Assembly (NCBI GenBank): GCA_016212795.1
Contig: JACRDT010000033.1
Span: 1 to 64,000 of the forward strand
Direction of reading: 5' to 3'
Length of the DNA stretch: 64,000 bases
Origin: Elusimicrobiota bacterium
GTDB lineage: Bacteria > Elusimicrobiota > Elusimicrobia > UBA1565 > UBA9628
Shown: positions 55,104-64,000 of the stretch, piece by piece
How the letters are laid out: each line of letters opens with the position of its first letter
Numbering within the stretch: position 1 is the stretch's first letter
The notes under the pieces: generated by a model
Databases searched by the model: none
The model's input: the letters and a program-made list of their open reading frames with translations, nothing else
What the model was told of the DNA's origin: nothing
Made by a program: the position numbers and the translations under genes

Positions 55104-56645
55104 GTGAAAGGCTTCGTCATCTTCCTGACCCTGGGGGTGGTCCTGCTCCTGGGCGTCTACTTCCTCAAGCCGCGCTTCCTGGAGCGGCGGCAGGTGAGCA
55201 CCTCCGACTCCAAGGACATGAAGCGCACCATCCGCATCGGGGTCGACAACTGGGCGGGGTATTTCCCGCTGTGCAGCCCCGAGATGAAAAAGCGGATGCG
55301 GGGCGCCAAGTACCTCCTGCAGTGCAACGACGACAACGCCGACTACCCCGGCCGCATGAAGAAGATGCGCAAGGGCGAGCTCGAGCTGGCGGTGGCCACG
55401 GTGGACTCCTTCCTGCTCAACGGCGCGCCCGAGGATTTCCCCGGCACCATCGTGGCCGTCATCGACGAGTCCAAGGGCGGCGACGCCATCCTGGCCGACA
55501 AGCGGCGCGTCAGGAACATCGAGGAGCTCAAGAGCCGGCCCGGGCTGCGCATCGCCTTCACCCCGGCCTCGCCGAGCGAGCACCTGCTCAAATCCGTGGC
55601 CGCCCACTTCGACATCCCGGCCCTGCGCGAGCGCAAGGGGGCCTGGCGCGTGGAGGCCGAGGGCTCCTCCGCCGCCCTGGCCAAGCTCGAGAAGGGCGAG
55701 GTCGACGCCGCGGTGCTCTGGGAGCCCGACGTCTCGCGCGCGGTGGCGTCGGACCGCTTCGTCAAGCTCCTGGGCACGGAGAGCACCCGCAGGCTCATCG
55801 TGGACATCCTCCTGGTCAACCGCGAGTTCTCGGCTTCCGACCCCGAGGCCGTGAAGATCCTGCTGGCCAACTACTTCCGGACCCTCAAGACCTATCAGCG
55901 CGAGCCGGCTTCCCTGAAGAAGGACCTCTCCCAATCCGCCAAGCTCAAGGCCAAGCAGGTGGACGCCATGCTCGCGGGCGTGGCCTGGGCCTCGCTCACC
56001 GAGAACGCCAAGAAATGGTTCGGGCTCTCGGTGGGCTCCGACCTCGGCGAGGAGGGGCTCGTGGACACGGTCGAGTCCACGGTGCAGATCCTGCTCGCCA
56101 ACGGCGATTTCCCGGCGAATCCCGTCCCCCGCGGGGACCCGTACCGGCTGATGAACAGCTCCTTCGTGGAAGAGCTGCTCAAATCCGCCGCCGACCCCGC
56201 GGCCGGCATGGGGGGCGACCAGGGCCCCGAGGCGCGCGACTTCTCCCCCCTCGACGAGGCCGGGTGGAACGCGCTCCAGGAGGTCGGGATGATGAAGATC
56301 CTGCCCATCACGTTCCAGAGCGGCACCGCCGACCTCGGCCTCGAGGGCCGCGAGGAATTGGACAAAGCCGCCTCGCACCTCGAGCACTACCCGGGCTTCC
56401 GCGTCGTGGTCAAGGGGCACACGGGCCTCACGGGCGACCCGGGCCAGAACAAGGTCCTCTCCCAGGAGCGCGCCGACGCCGTGGCCCGCTACCTGGCCAT
56501 CACCCACAGCGTGAACCCCAACCGCCTGCGGGCCGTGGGGCTGGGCTCCTCCCGTCCCCTGGCCCGCCAGCCCGGCGAGTCCGACCGGAGCCACAACTAC
56601 CGGCTGCCGCGGGTCGAGCTGCACCTGGTGGCGGAGGGGCTGTGA
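55104..56645 (+). CDS. Membrane-anchored substrate-binding-like domain fused to OmpA domain
   Basis: TIRIGVDNWAGYFPL...VDAAVLWEPDVSRAV; OmpA ITFQSGTADLGLEGREELDKAASHLEHYPGFRVVVKGHTG. Confidence 0.88.
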   Translation: MKGFVIFLTLGVVLLLGVYFLKPRFLERRQVSTSDSKDMKRTIRIGVDNWAGYFPLCSPEMKKRMRGAKYLLQCNDDNADYPGRMKKMRKGELELAVATVDSFLLNGAPEDFPGTIVAVIDESKGGDAILADKRRVRNIEELKSRPGLRIAFTPASPSEHLLKSVAAHFDIPALRERKGAWRVEAEGSSAALAKLEKGEVDAAVLWEPDVSRAVASDRFVKLLGTESTRRLIVDILLVNREFSASDPEAVKILLANYFRTLKTYQREPASLKKDLSQSAKLKAKQVDAMLAGVAWASLTENAKKWFGLSVGSDLGEEGLVDTVESTVQILLANGDFPANPVPRGDPYRLMNSSFVEELLKSAADPAAGMGGDQGPEARDFSPLDEAGWNALQEVGMMKILPITFQSGTADLGLEGREELDKAASHLEHYPGFRVVVKGHTGLTGDPGQNKVLSQERADAVARYLAITHSVNPNRLRAVGLGSSRPLARQPGESDRSHNYRLPRVELHLVAEGL

Positions 56646-57478
56646 GCGACAAGCCCGTCGACTTCTCCCAGGGGGCGACCAAAAAGGCCGTGCTCAAGGC
56701 CACCCTGGAGAACCCGGTCACCATGTACTCGACGGGAGTCGGCATGCTGGGCGCCCTGGCCATCGGGCTCTTCGGCATGACCGCCCTGCCGGTGGCGGCG
56801 GCGGTCGGGGGCCTGGGGATCGGCGTGGGCTCCTGGCTCGTCAACTACTTCGTGCGCGGGCGCTCGCTCGCGGACCGGCACGTCCAGAAGATCTACGAGG
56901 AGCTGCTCAAGCGCCGCCAGCGGCTCCTGACGGGCCTGGAGCAGACCCTCGGGAAGGTCGGCCGCGACGCCCGGGGCGACGTCCGCGACTACGCCGGGCA
57001 GGCCTCCAGCCAGCTCGCCATGGCCCGGGAGCGCTTCGAGACGCTCAAGGCGACCCTGGAGGCCAAGCTGAACCCCGGGGAGATGACGTACGCCCGCTAC
57101 GTGGGCGCGGCGGAGCAGGTCTACCTCTCCGTCCTCGACAACCTCTCGGTCATGGCGTCCATGCTGCGCAGCGTCGGCGCCATCGACCCGGCTTACATCG
57201 CCTCCCGGCACAAGGCCCTCAAGGCCTTGAAGAGCCCCGCCGACGCCGACCGGCGCGAGTTCGAGACCCTGGAGGAGCGCGGGCGCCTGCTGCGCGAGAA
57301 GCTCGACAAGGTCAACGAGCTGCTGACCCAGAACGAGGTGGCCATCACGCGCATGGACCAGCTCGGCGCGAGCCTGGCCGAGCTCAAGATCTCGTCCCAA
57401 GGCGGCTCAGTGGACCTGGACACGGCCATCCAGGAGATGGAGAACCTGGCCAAGCAGGCCCATCGTTATGAGGAATGA
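56642..57478 (+). CDS. Two-TM coiled-coil protein (positional counterpart of XpaC-like partners of TelA)
   Basis: GVGMLGALAIGLFGMTALPVAAAVGGLGIGVGSWLVNYF then long coiled coil; GTG overlap with upstream gene. Confidence 0.65.
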   Translation: MSDKPVDFSQGATKKAVLKATLENPVTMYSTGVGMLGALAIGLFGMTALPVAAAVGGLGIGVGSWLVNYFVRGRSLADRHVQKIYEELLKRRQRLLTGLEQTLGKVGRDARGDVRDYAGQASSQLAMARERFETLKATLEAKLNPGEMTYARYVGAAEQVYLSVLDNLSVMASMLRSVGAIDPAYIASRHKALKALKSPADADRREFETLEERGRLLREKLDKVNELLTQNEVAITRMDQLGASLAELKISSQGGSVDLDTAIQEMENLAKQAHRYEE

Positions 57479-57507
57479 GCAGAGGCGGCATAGTTCTGTA
57501 TAATGGT

Positions 57508-57530
57508 GCCGCGGCCCGCAGGGCCGCGGC
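57508..57530 (+). promoter_or_regulatory. 5'-leader stem-loop of telA, after TATAAT at 57499-57504
   Basis: GCCGCGGCCC-gca-GGGCCGCGGC perfect 10-bp stem. Confidence 0.5.
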
Positions 57531-57545
57531 AGGAATGGAGGTCCC

Positions 57546-58718
57546 GTGGAACTGCAAGCTGCGAACCAAGAGGAGATCAAGCAGGAACTCGGCCTGGTGG
57601 CCCCGAAGGAGCTGACCGCCGCCCCCGGGGACGACCCCGCGCTCGACAAGAAGGCCGGCAAGGTCGCGGACATGCTCCTCAAGTTCGAGGGGGACAAGGA
57701 GGAGGCCAAGCTCAAGAGCAAGGCCTCCATCGAGAGCCTGGGCGGCGACCTCCAGCGCAAGGCCGCCCTCCAGAGCGAGATGCTCAAGGAGCCCATCAAG
57801 TCCCTGTCCCACCGCTCCGCGGAGGGCGGCGACGTGGCCAAGTCCCTCGTCGACCTGCGCACGCAGGTCGAGGAGCTCGACCCCGCGCGCTTCGATTTCT
57901 CGCCGGGCTGGTTCTCGAGGGTGGTCGGCTACCTCCCCGGCATCGGCAGCCCCCTCAAGAGGTATTTCTCAAGGTACGAGAGCTCGCAGACCATCATCAA
58001 CGCCATCGTGCAGTCCCTGGAGCTCGGCCGCAAGCAGCTCGTGCGCGACAACGTGACCCTGGCCGAGGACCAGAAGCGCATGCGCGAGTTCATCGACAAG
58101 CTGACCAGCGCCGTCAAGTTCGCCCAGCTCCTGGACCAGAAGCTCCAGGGCAAGGTGGACGCCGGCCTCGCCCCCGACCTGGCCCAGTTCGTGCAGGAGG
58201 AGCTGCTGTTCCCCCTGCGCCAGCGCATCATGGACCTTCAGCAGCAGCTGGCCGTGACCCAGCAGGGCGTGCTGGCCATGGAGATCCTCATCCGCAACAA
58301 CAAGGAGCTCGTCCGCGGCGTGGACCGCGCCCTCAACGTCACGGTGAGCGCGCTCCAAGTGGCGGTCACCGTGGCGCTGGCCCTGGCCGACCAGCAGGTC
58401 GTGCTCGACAAGGTGCAGGTCCTCTCGCGCACCACCTCGGACCTGATCGCGAGCACGGCGGCCCGGCTCAAGACGCAGGGGGCCGCGGTGCACAAGGCCG
58501 CCTCGCAGACGCAGTTGGACATGGAGTCCCTGAAGAAGGCCTTCGCCGACATCCGGGACGCCATGCAGGACATCGCCGAGTTCCGCCGCCGTGCCCTGCC
58601 GCAGATGGCCCAGAACATCAAGGAAATGGACAGCCTCACCGCCGAGGCGGCCAAGGCCATCACGAAGATGGAGAAAGGCTCCAGGGCGGCGCCGGTCATA
58701 CCGATCGAGCTGGAATAA
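57546..58718 (+). CDS. TelA/KlaA-family toxic anion resistance protein
   Basis: GWFSRVVGYLPGIGSPLKRYFSRYESSQTIINAIVQSLELGRKQLVRDNVTL...LQVAVTVALALADQQVVLDKVQVL. Confidence 0.88.
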   Translation: MELQAANQEEIKQELGLVAPKELTAAPGDDPALDKKAGKVADMLLKFEGDKEEAKLKSKASIESLGGDLQRKAALQSEMLKEPIKSLSHRSAEGGDVAKSLVDLRTQVEELDPARFDFSPGWFSRVVGYLPGIGSPLKRYFSRYESSQTIINAIVQSLELGRKQLVRDNVTLAEDQKRMREFIDKLTSAVKFAQLLDQKLQGKVDAGLAPDLAQFVQEELLFPLRQRIMDLQQQLAVTQQGVLAMEILIRNNKELVRGVDRALNVTVSALQVAVTVALALADQQVVLDKVQVLSRTTSDLIASTAARLKTQGAAVHKAASQTQLDMESLKKAFADIRDAMQDIAEFRRRALPQMAQNIKEMDSLTAEAAKAITKMEKGSRAAPVIPIELE

Positions 58719-58736
58719 CCAACAGGGGGATCAGAC

Positions 58737-59798
58737 ATGACGAAACTCAAGTTGCTCGCCGCCTTGCTCGCGCTGGCCGCTCTCGGCGCGCCCACTCGGA
58801 CGCACGCGCAAACCGCAGCGAAGAAATCCTTCGCCGTGGCCTGGTCGCACTACACGGGCTGGGAGCCCTGGGCCTACGCCGACGAATCGGGCATCCTCAA
58901 GAAGTGGGCCGACAAGCGGGGGATCAAGATCAAGCTCTCCCTGGTCAACGACTACGTCGAGTCCATCAACCTCTACACCTCGGGCAAGTTCGACGCCTGC
59001 GTCATGACCAACATGGACGCGCTGACGATCCCGGCCGTGGGCGGCGTGGACTCGACCGCCCTCATCATCGGGGACTTCTCGAACGGCAACGACGGCGTCG
59101 TCCTGCGCAAGGGCGACAAGATGGCGGACCTCAAGGGCCGGCAGGTCAAGCTCGTCGAGCTCTCGGTGTCCCACTACCTGCTCAGCCGCGCCCTCGGCAT
59201 GAACCAGATGACGGAGAAGGACATCCGCACCGCCAACACCAGCGACGCCGACATCGGCTCGGTGTTCCTCGCCGACGAGAACGGGGCGGCGGTCACCTGG
59301 AACCCCATCCTCATGAAGGTGCGCAACGGCAAGGGCGTCAAGATGGTGTTCGACTCCTCGAAGATCCCGGGCGAGATCATCGACATGATGGTCGTCAAGA
59401 CCGCGGCCTCCGAGGACCTCAAGGCGGCCCTCGTAGGCGCGTGGTTTGAGACCATGAAGGTCATGTCGGGCACCGGGCCCAAGACCAACGAGTCTCTCGC
59501 CGCCATGGCCAAGACCGCGGGCGGCACCGTGCCCGAGTTCAAGGCCCAGCTCAAGACCACCCGCATGTTCTACGACCCGGCGGCCGCCGCGGCGTTCGCC
59601 AAGGGCGCGGACCTCAAGAAGACCATGGAGTACGTCCGGACCTTCTCCTTCGACCACGGCCTCTTCGGCCAGGGCGCGTCCTCCAAGGACTTCGTCGGCA
59701 TCGAGTTCCCCGACGGCGGCGTCCTGGGCGACAAGAAGAACGTGAAGCTCCGGTTCACCGACCGCTACATGAAGGCGGCCTCAGAGCCCAAGCCGTAG
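58737..59798 (+). CDS. ABC substrate-binding protein, urea-carboxylase-region/NrtA-like
   Basis: FAVAWSHYTGWEPWAYADESGILKKWADKRGIKIKLSLVNDYVESINLYTSGKFDACVMTNMDALTIPAVGGVDSTALIIGDFSNGNDG. Confidence 0.9.
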   Translation: MTKLKLLAALLALAALGAPTRTHAQTAAKKSFAVAWSHYTGWEPWAYADESGILKKWADKRGIKIKLSLVNDYVESINLYTSGKFDACVMTNMDALTIPAVGGVDSTALIIGDFSNGNDGVVLRKGDKMADLKGRQVKLVELSVSHYLLSRALGMNQMTEKDIRTANTSDADIGSVFLADENGAAVTWNPILMKVRNGKGVKMVFDSSKIPGEIIDMMVVKTAASEDLKAALVGAWFETMKVMSGTGPKTNESLAAMAKTAGGTVPEFKAQLKTTRMFYDPAAAAAFAKGADLKKTMEYVRTFSFDHGLFGQGASSKDFVGIEFPDGGVLGDKKNVKLRFTDRYMKAASEPKP

Positions 59799-60652
59799 TG
59801 GCGAACGGCGTCGAGCGCCGGCGCGCGGAGCCCGGGTTCTGGGGCGTGCACGCGCGGCCGGGCTCCAGGGCCCGCTGGCTGCTCGGGGCCCTGCCGTTCG
59901 TCCTGGTCATGGGGGTCTACCTGGGCGCCTCCTTCGTCAGGCGCCTGGACAACCCCCAGGACAAGCTGCTCCCCTCCCCGGCCCAGATGCTCCAGGCCGG
60001 CCGGCGCATGGCCTTCGAACCAGACCGCAGGACCGGCGACAAGCTGCTCTGGCTCGACACCCGCTCGAGCCTCAAGCGGCTGGCCATCGGGGTCTCGGCC
60101 GCGGCCGCCGCCGGGCTCCTGCTGGGCCTCAACCTGGGGCTCCTGCCGGGGATCAACGTCCTGCTCCAGCCGATCGTGACCATGGGCTCGATCATCCCGC
60201 CCCTGGCCCTGCTGCCCATCCTGTTCATCGTCTTCGGGGTCGACGAGCTCTCCAAGGTGGTCCTCATCTTCGTCGGGACCTTCCCGGTCATCACGCGCGG
60301 CATCATGCTGGAGGCCCGCAGGACCCCGCGCGAGCAGATCGTCAAGGCCCTCACCCTCGGCGCCTCTCAGCTGGAGGTCATCTATCGGATCGTCATGCCC
60401 CAGCTCCTGCCGAGGCTCCTTGAGGCCGTCCGGCTCTCCCTGGGCGGGGCGTGGCTCTTCCTCATCGCGTCGGAGGCCATCGCGTCCGAGTCGGGCCTGG
60501 GCTACCGCATCTTCCTCGTCCGGCGCTACATGGCCATGGACGTGATCATCCCCTACGCCATGTGGATCACGGCGCTGGGCTTCGGCATGGACTGGGGGCT
60601 CAAGAAGCTCATCGCCAGGCTCTACCCCTGGTACTCCTCCGAGGATTCATGA
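59798..60652 (+). CDS. ABC transporter permease (SsuC/NrtB-like)
   Basis: TM helices and EAA loop LTLGASQLEVIYRIVMPQLLPRLLEAVRLSLGGAWLFLIASEAIASESGLGYRI. Confidence 0.93.
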   Translation: MANGVERRRAEPGFWGVHARPGSRARWLLGALPFVLVMGVYLGASFVRRLDNPQDKLLPSPAQMLQAGRRMAFEPDRRTGDKLLWLDTRSSLKRLAIGVSAAAAAGLLLGLNLGLLPGINVLLQPIVTMGSIIPPLALLPILFIVFGVDELSKVVLIFVGTFPVITRGIMLEARRTPREQIVKALTLGASQLEVIYRIVMPQLLPRLLEAVRLSLGGAWLFLIASEAIASESGLGYRIFLVRRYMAMDVIIPYAMWITALGFGMDWGLKKLIARLYPWYSSEDS

Positions 60653-61557
60653 CCGGCCCCATCCCCCGGTCGTCCGACCCGAAGGACAAGGTCCTCTACG
60701 TCGAGAACGTCTGCAAGGCCTACGGCGGCAAGGTGGTCCTCGACGACGTCGACCTCTCGGTGCGCTCCGGCGAGTTCTGCGGCGTGGTCGGCCCGAGCGG
60801 GTGCGGCAAATCCACCCTCCTGCGCCTCATCCTCGGCGCGGAGGAGCCGACCTCGGGCCGTATCCTCCTCGACAACGAGCCTGTCGGGCCCCCGGACCCC
60901 AAGCGCGGCATCGTGTACCAGAAGTATTCGCTTTTCCCCCACCTGACGGTGCTCGACAACGTGCTGCTCGGCAAGCGGCTGACCCTGGACTTCGCCTTCC
61001 GCCGCCAGGCGGCCGCGTTGACCGAGGAGGCCATGGCCCTGCTCAAGCAGATGCGCCTCGAGGGCGACGCGGCCAAGTACCCCCACCAGCTCTCGGGCGG
61101 CATGCAGCAGAGGGTCGCCATCGCCCAGGCCATGGTCATGCGGCCGAGCATCCTGCTCATGGACGAGCCCTTCGGCGCCCTGGACCCGGGCACGCGCGAG
61201 GACATGCAGGTCCACCTCCTGGAAGCCTGGGAGAAGTCCAAGATGACGGTCTTCTTCGTGACGCACGACCTGCCGGAGGCGGTCTACCTGGCCACCCGCG
61301 TGCTGGTGCTGACCCAGTTCTACCGCGACGAGCGGGGCGATGGCTATCCCGGGAGAGGGGCCAAGGTGGTGGGCGACTACGACGTCGCCCACCTGTCCGG
61401 CTCGACGGACCTCAAGCGCCGGGCCGAGTACGCCGACCTCGTGCAGACCATCCGCCAGGACGGCTTCGAGCCCGAGGCGCGCCGGCACGTCAACGATTTC
61501 AACCTCAAGCACCCGGACTCGTGGCGCTCCCTGCGTCCCGAGGAATCCGGGGGCTGA
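60649..61557 (+). CDS. ABC transporter ATPase (SsuB/NrtD-like)
   Basis: GPSGCGKSTLLRLILG, LSGGMQQRVAIAQAMVMRPSILLMDEPFGALDP, FVTHD. Confidence 0.95.
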   Translation: MTGPIPRSSDPKDKVLYVENVCKAYGGKVVLDDVDLSVRSGEFCGVVGPSGCGKSTLLRLILGAEEPTSGRILLDNEPVGPPDPKRGIVYQKYSLFPHLTVLDNVLLGKRLTLDFAFRRQAAALTEEAMALLKQMRLEGDAAKYPHQLSGGMQQRVAIAQAMVMRPSILLMDEPFGALDPGTREDMQVHLLEAWEKSKMTVFFVTHDLPEAVYLATRVLVLTQFYRDERGDGYPGRGAKVVGDYDVAHLSGSTDLKRRAEYADLVQTIRQDGFEPEARRHVNDFNLKHPDSWRSLRPEESGG

Positions 61558-61580
61558 CGACTCGGTGGAGAGGTGGTCCC

Positions 61581-63383
61581 ATGAACAAGGCGATGGAAGA
61601 ACAGAAGGAGGCGGCTCGCCTAGCGCTCGCCCAGGGGCTTTGCGGCCTGCTGGTCGGACTGCTGTGGGTGTCGATCCTGGCGGCGGTCGCGGTCCCCTCG
61701 TTCCAGAACGTCCTGATGTCCCACCGCATGGCGGATGACTTCGGCCGCCTCGGCCGGCTGGCCGGGTTCTTCGACCTCTCCCGGGGAGCGTTCGTGCTGG
61801 CGGCCTTCGCGGCCATGCTGTCGTCCTGGGTCATGACCGCCCGCCGCGTCAACCCGGACCTGCCTCCCTTCCCGTTCGACGAGGCCCGGCGGCCGCTCCT
61901 CACCTGGCTCCTGGTGTTCGCCTCCGGAGCGTCGTTCTGGGTCGGGCTGTTCCTCCTCGGGAGCCCGGACCTCGTCCCTTCGGGGGAGCCGGTCCTGGCG
62001 AGGCTCGTCGCGGCGGCCGCGGGGGGCGCCGTCTGCTGGCTCATCATCTCGCCGGCCGGGCTGGCGGGCGCGCTCGGCGTCTGCCCGCCGCCCGGGCCGG
62101 CCTGCGAGCGGCCCTCGTGCCGCTACGCGGCCGCTGCCTGGGGCGCGTGCTTCGGCCTCCTGGCGGGGGTCTTCCTGCGCGGGGCGGAGAGGGGCGTCGG
62201 GTTCCTGTTCCAGTGGATCCTGGAGGTGGGGTCCCCCTCCTTCGAGATGAACGCCGCGCAGGCGCTCGTCGTGTACAGCCTGCCCGTGGCCGCGGGCGCG
62301 CTTTCCTTCGCCGTCGTCTTCGGGTCCGCGCCCGCCTGGGCGGCGGACGGGTCGGGCGCCTTCGTCAGGCTCCGCCGGGCCCTCATCCCCGCGGCCCTGC
62401 TGGCGGTCTCGGTCCTGTGGGTGCGCGGCCTGCACCGCCAGGCGGTCGCGGAGTTCCATTGGCGCGCCGGGAGCCTCGTCGAGGCCGCGGCCCTGCCGGA
62501 CAAGACCCCTCCCCTCTGGACGCTCGTCGTCCTGGGCGCCGACGGCAAGGACGCGCCCACGGCCGCCCCGTGGCCTCTCGAGGCCAAGCCGTGGCACGGT
62601 TCGGGCGGCGCCGTGGCCGCCACCGAGGCCAACGCCGCCAAGCTCACGGAGTTCCTGGCCGGCCCGGGCCGGCGCAGCCGCTACCACCGGGCCGCCGCGG
62701 ACGTCCTGGCCCGCTTCCCCAACGCGCTCTGGGACCGGGAAGCCGCCCTCTACGCGAGGGAGCTCGTGACCGGCGTGTTCGGGGAGGACATCCTCTCCCC
62801 GGCCATGGAGTCGCACTGGCTGTCCCGGCAGGCGCCGGTCACGCCGGCCAACCGCGCCAGGCTGGAGGCGGTCTCGGACCCGGGCCGCTACCGCATCCGG
62901 GGCCGGGCGGCCCTGACCGTGGCGAAGGCCTGGTGGCGCTTCGGGGACCCGCGGCGCGCCCGCCGCTGGCTGGACGCGGCGCGGCTGACCTATCGGGGCG
63001 ACAAGGACGAGCCGGTCGCCCTCCCGGAGGGCAAGCCCTTCACCGACGGCGCCGTCCAGGGCCGCGTCACCATCGGCGGCAAGGCCGCCGCCGGGGCGAG
63101 GGTCGGCCTCTTCAGGCTCCCAGACAGGGCCCGCGCCCTCACGCCGCCCTGGCCCGGCGCCCCCTTGAGCCAGCTGTCTGATTCGCGGGCCCTCGGCGCC
63201 GACGGAGCCTTCCGCTTCGACCATCTCTCCGACGGGCAATACGGGGTCTGCCTTCTGGCTCCTCCCGGGACCTTGCCCGTGAAAGGCCGCCTCAAAGGCG
63301 GGAAACTGCCCGGCGTGTTCCCGCTGTCGAGCCGCGCTCCCCGCGCCGACCTCGGGCTCATCGCCCTGGCGCCGGCGCCTTGA
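61581..63383 (+). CDS. Polytopic membrane protein with C-terminal carboxypeptidase-regulatory-like domain
   Basis: About 6-7 TM helices; C-terminal VQGRVTIGGKAAAGARVGLFRLPD...GADGAFRFDHLSDGQYGVCLLAPPG. Confidence 0.65.
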   Translation: MNKAMEEQKEAARLALAQGLCGLLVGLLWVSILAAVAVPSFQNVLMSHRMADDFGRLGRLAGFFDLSRGAFVLAAFAAMLSSWVMTARRVNPDLPPFPFDEARRPLLTWLLVFASGASFWVGLFLLGSPDLVPSGEPVLARLVAAAAGGAVCWLIISPAGLAGALGVCPPPGPACERPSCRYAAAAWGACFGLLAGVFLRGAERGVGFLFQWILEVGSPSFEMNAAQALVVYSLPVAAGALSFAVVFGSAPAWAADGSGAFVRLRRALIPAALLAVSVLWVRGLHRQAVAEFHWRAGSLVEAAALPDKTPPLWTLVVLGADGKDAPTAAPWPLEAKPWHGSGGAVAATEANAAKLTEFLAGPGRRSRYHRAAADVLARFPNALWDREAALYARELVTGVFGEDILSPAMESHWLSRQAPVTPANRARLEAVSDPGRYRIRGRAALTVAKAWWRFGDPRRARRWLDAARLTYRGDKDEPVALPEGKPFTDGAVQGRVTIGGKAAAGARVGLFRLPDRARALTPPWPGAPLSQLSDSRALGADGAFRFDHLSDGQYGVCLLAPPGTLPVKGRLKGGKLPGVFPLSSRAPRADLGLIALAPAP

Positions 63384-63470
63384 CGGCCTACTTGGGCTCG
63401 ACGAACGCGGCCTTGGCCTGCTTGGCCTCGGCGAAGATGATGATGCCCTTCTTCCCTGTCAAGCGATGCA

Positions 63471-64000
63471 TTACGGAGGTCGTATCCCTTCAAGTTCGTC
63501 TAAGGCGAAGCGGAATCGGGGATTGACTGCCAACACGCTCTTAAAGGACGCTTTCGACTTTGCAATGTCCCGGAGGTATTGCTTGTACACTCTGCCTTTC
63601 CAGTACGCGCACCAAGCGTAGTTGGGATTGAGGCGGAGGGACCTGTTGAAAGCCTGCAGCCCCCCTAGCGGATCGCCTTTGTCCACAAGAGACCGGCCCA
63701 GCACGTAATACGAATAGTAGTCAGGCTTCAGGGATACGGCCTTCTTCGCCAGTTCCCAGGCTCCTGCGGGGTCTTCGCCGATCTCGCATTGGCTCTCAGC
63801 AAGATAGGCGTAGATGATGCCCTCATTGGGATGCTTCGCGCTCAGCCCGCCGAGGCGAAGTTTGGCTTCCTTCAGCGCCCTGTCGGCACCGGAGATATCT
63901 CGATCATTCACGAGAATCCTTATCTTGAACAAGTAGCTATGGCCCACGATCATCGGGTCAGGACTCAATTCTAGCGCCCTGCCGAGATGGCCGAGAGCCT
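63471..64000 (-). CDS. TPR protein, 5' end outside window
   Basis: Reading remains open to edge (ALGHLGRALELSPDPMIVGHSYL...); GDPLGGLQAFNRSLRLNPNYAWCAYWKGRVYKQY. Confidence 0.75.
   Translation of the reverse strand, partial: ALGHLGRALELSPDPMIVGHSYLFKIRILVNDRDISGADRALKEAKLRLGGLSAKHPNEGIIYAYLAESQCEIGEDPAGAWELAKKAVSLKPDYYSYYVLGRSLVDKGDPLGGLQAFNRSLRLNPNYAWCAYWKGRVYKQYLRDIAKSKASFKSVLAVNPRFRFALDELEGIRPP

Noticed and set aside
1-64000. Prophage, integron or insertion sequence
   Set aside because: No transposase, integrase, capsid, terminase or tail-like proteins recognised in the ORFs.

Overview
High-GC bacterial chromosome window. Gene content (dense type IV pilus genes, hopanoid genes, TPR proteins) would fit Elusimicrobiota or a similar lineage, but taxonomy is inference only. 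Main blocks: (1) type IV pilus locus on the minus strand (several prepilins, PilC, PilB, PilQ, PilP, PilO and a PilM-PilN fusion) with a response regulator/histidine kinase pair and an O-antigen-ligase-like TPR protein; (2) hypF-hypC-hypD-hypE hydrogenase maturation genes, with no hydrogenase structural genes in view, plus a tRNA-Thr(CGT); (3) a hopanoid operon (shc, hpnH, hpnA, hpnG, polyprenyl synthase), with hpnK elsewhere; (4) orn, an LPP20/LpoB/COG3014-type lipoprotein trio, an aminotransferase, and a second GspE/PilB ATPase with an unusual N-terminal domain; (5) AsmA-like and membrane/TPR proteins; (6) a run of secreted hydrolases (S1C protease, NlpC/P60, two HExxH proteins); (7) an eight-gene operon combining a urea/NrtA-like ABC transporter with two substrate-binding-protein/OmpA fusions, a VWA protein, a coiled-coil membrane protein and TelA. 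Item 7 is the best candidate for an undescribed system. Three repeat families explained by no gene are also visible. The first is a palindromic intergenic element (7 copies) that often spans exactly from a stop codon to the next start codon. The other two are short palindromic elements carried in-frame inside unrelated proteins. All identities were counted by eye; no searches were run.
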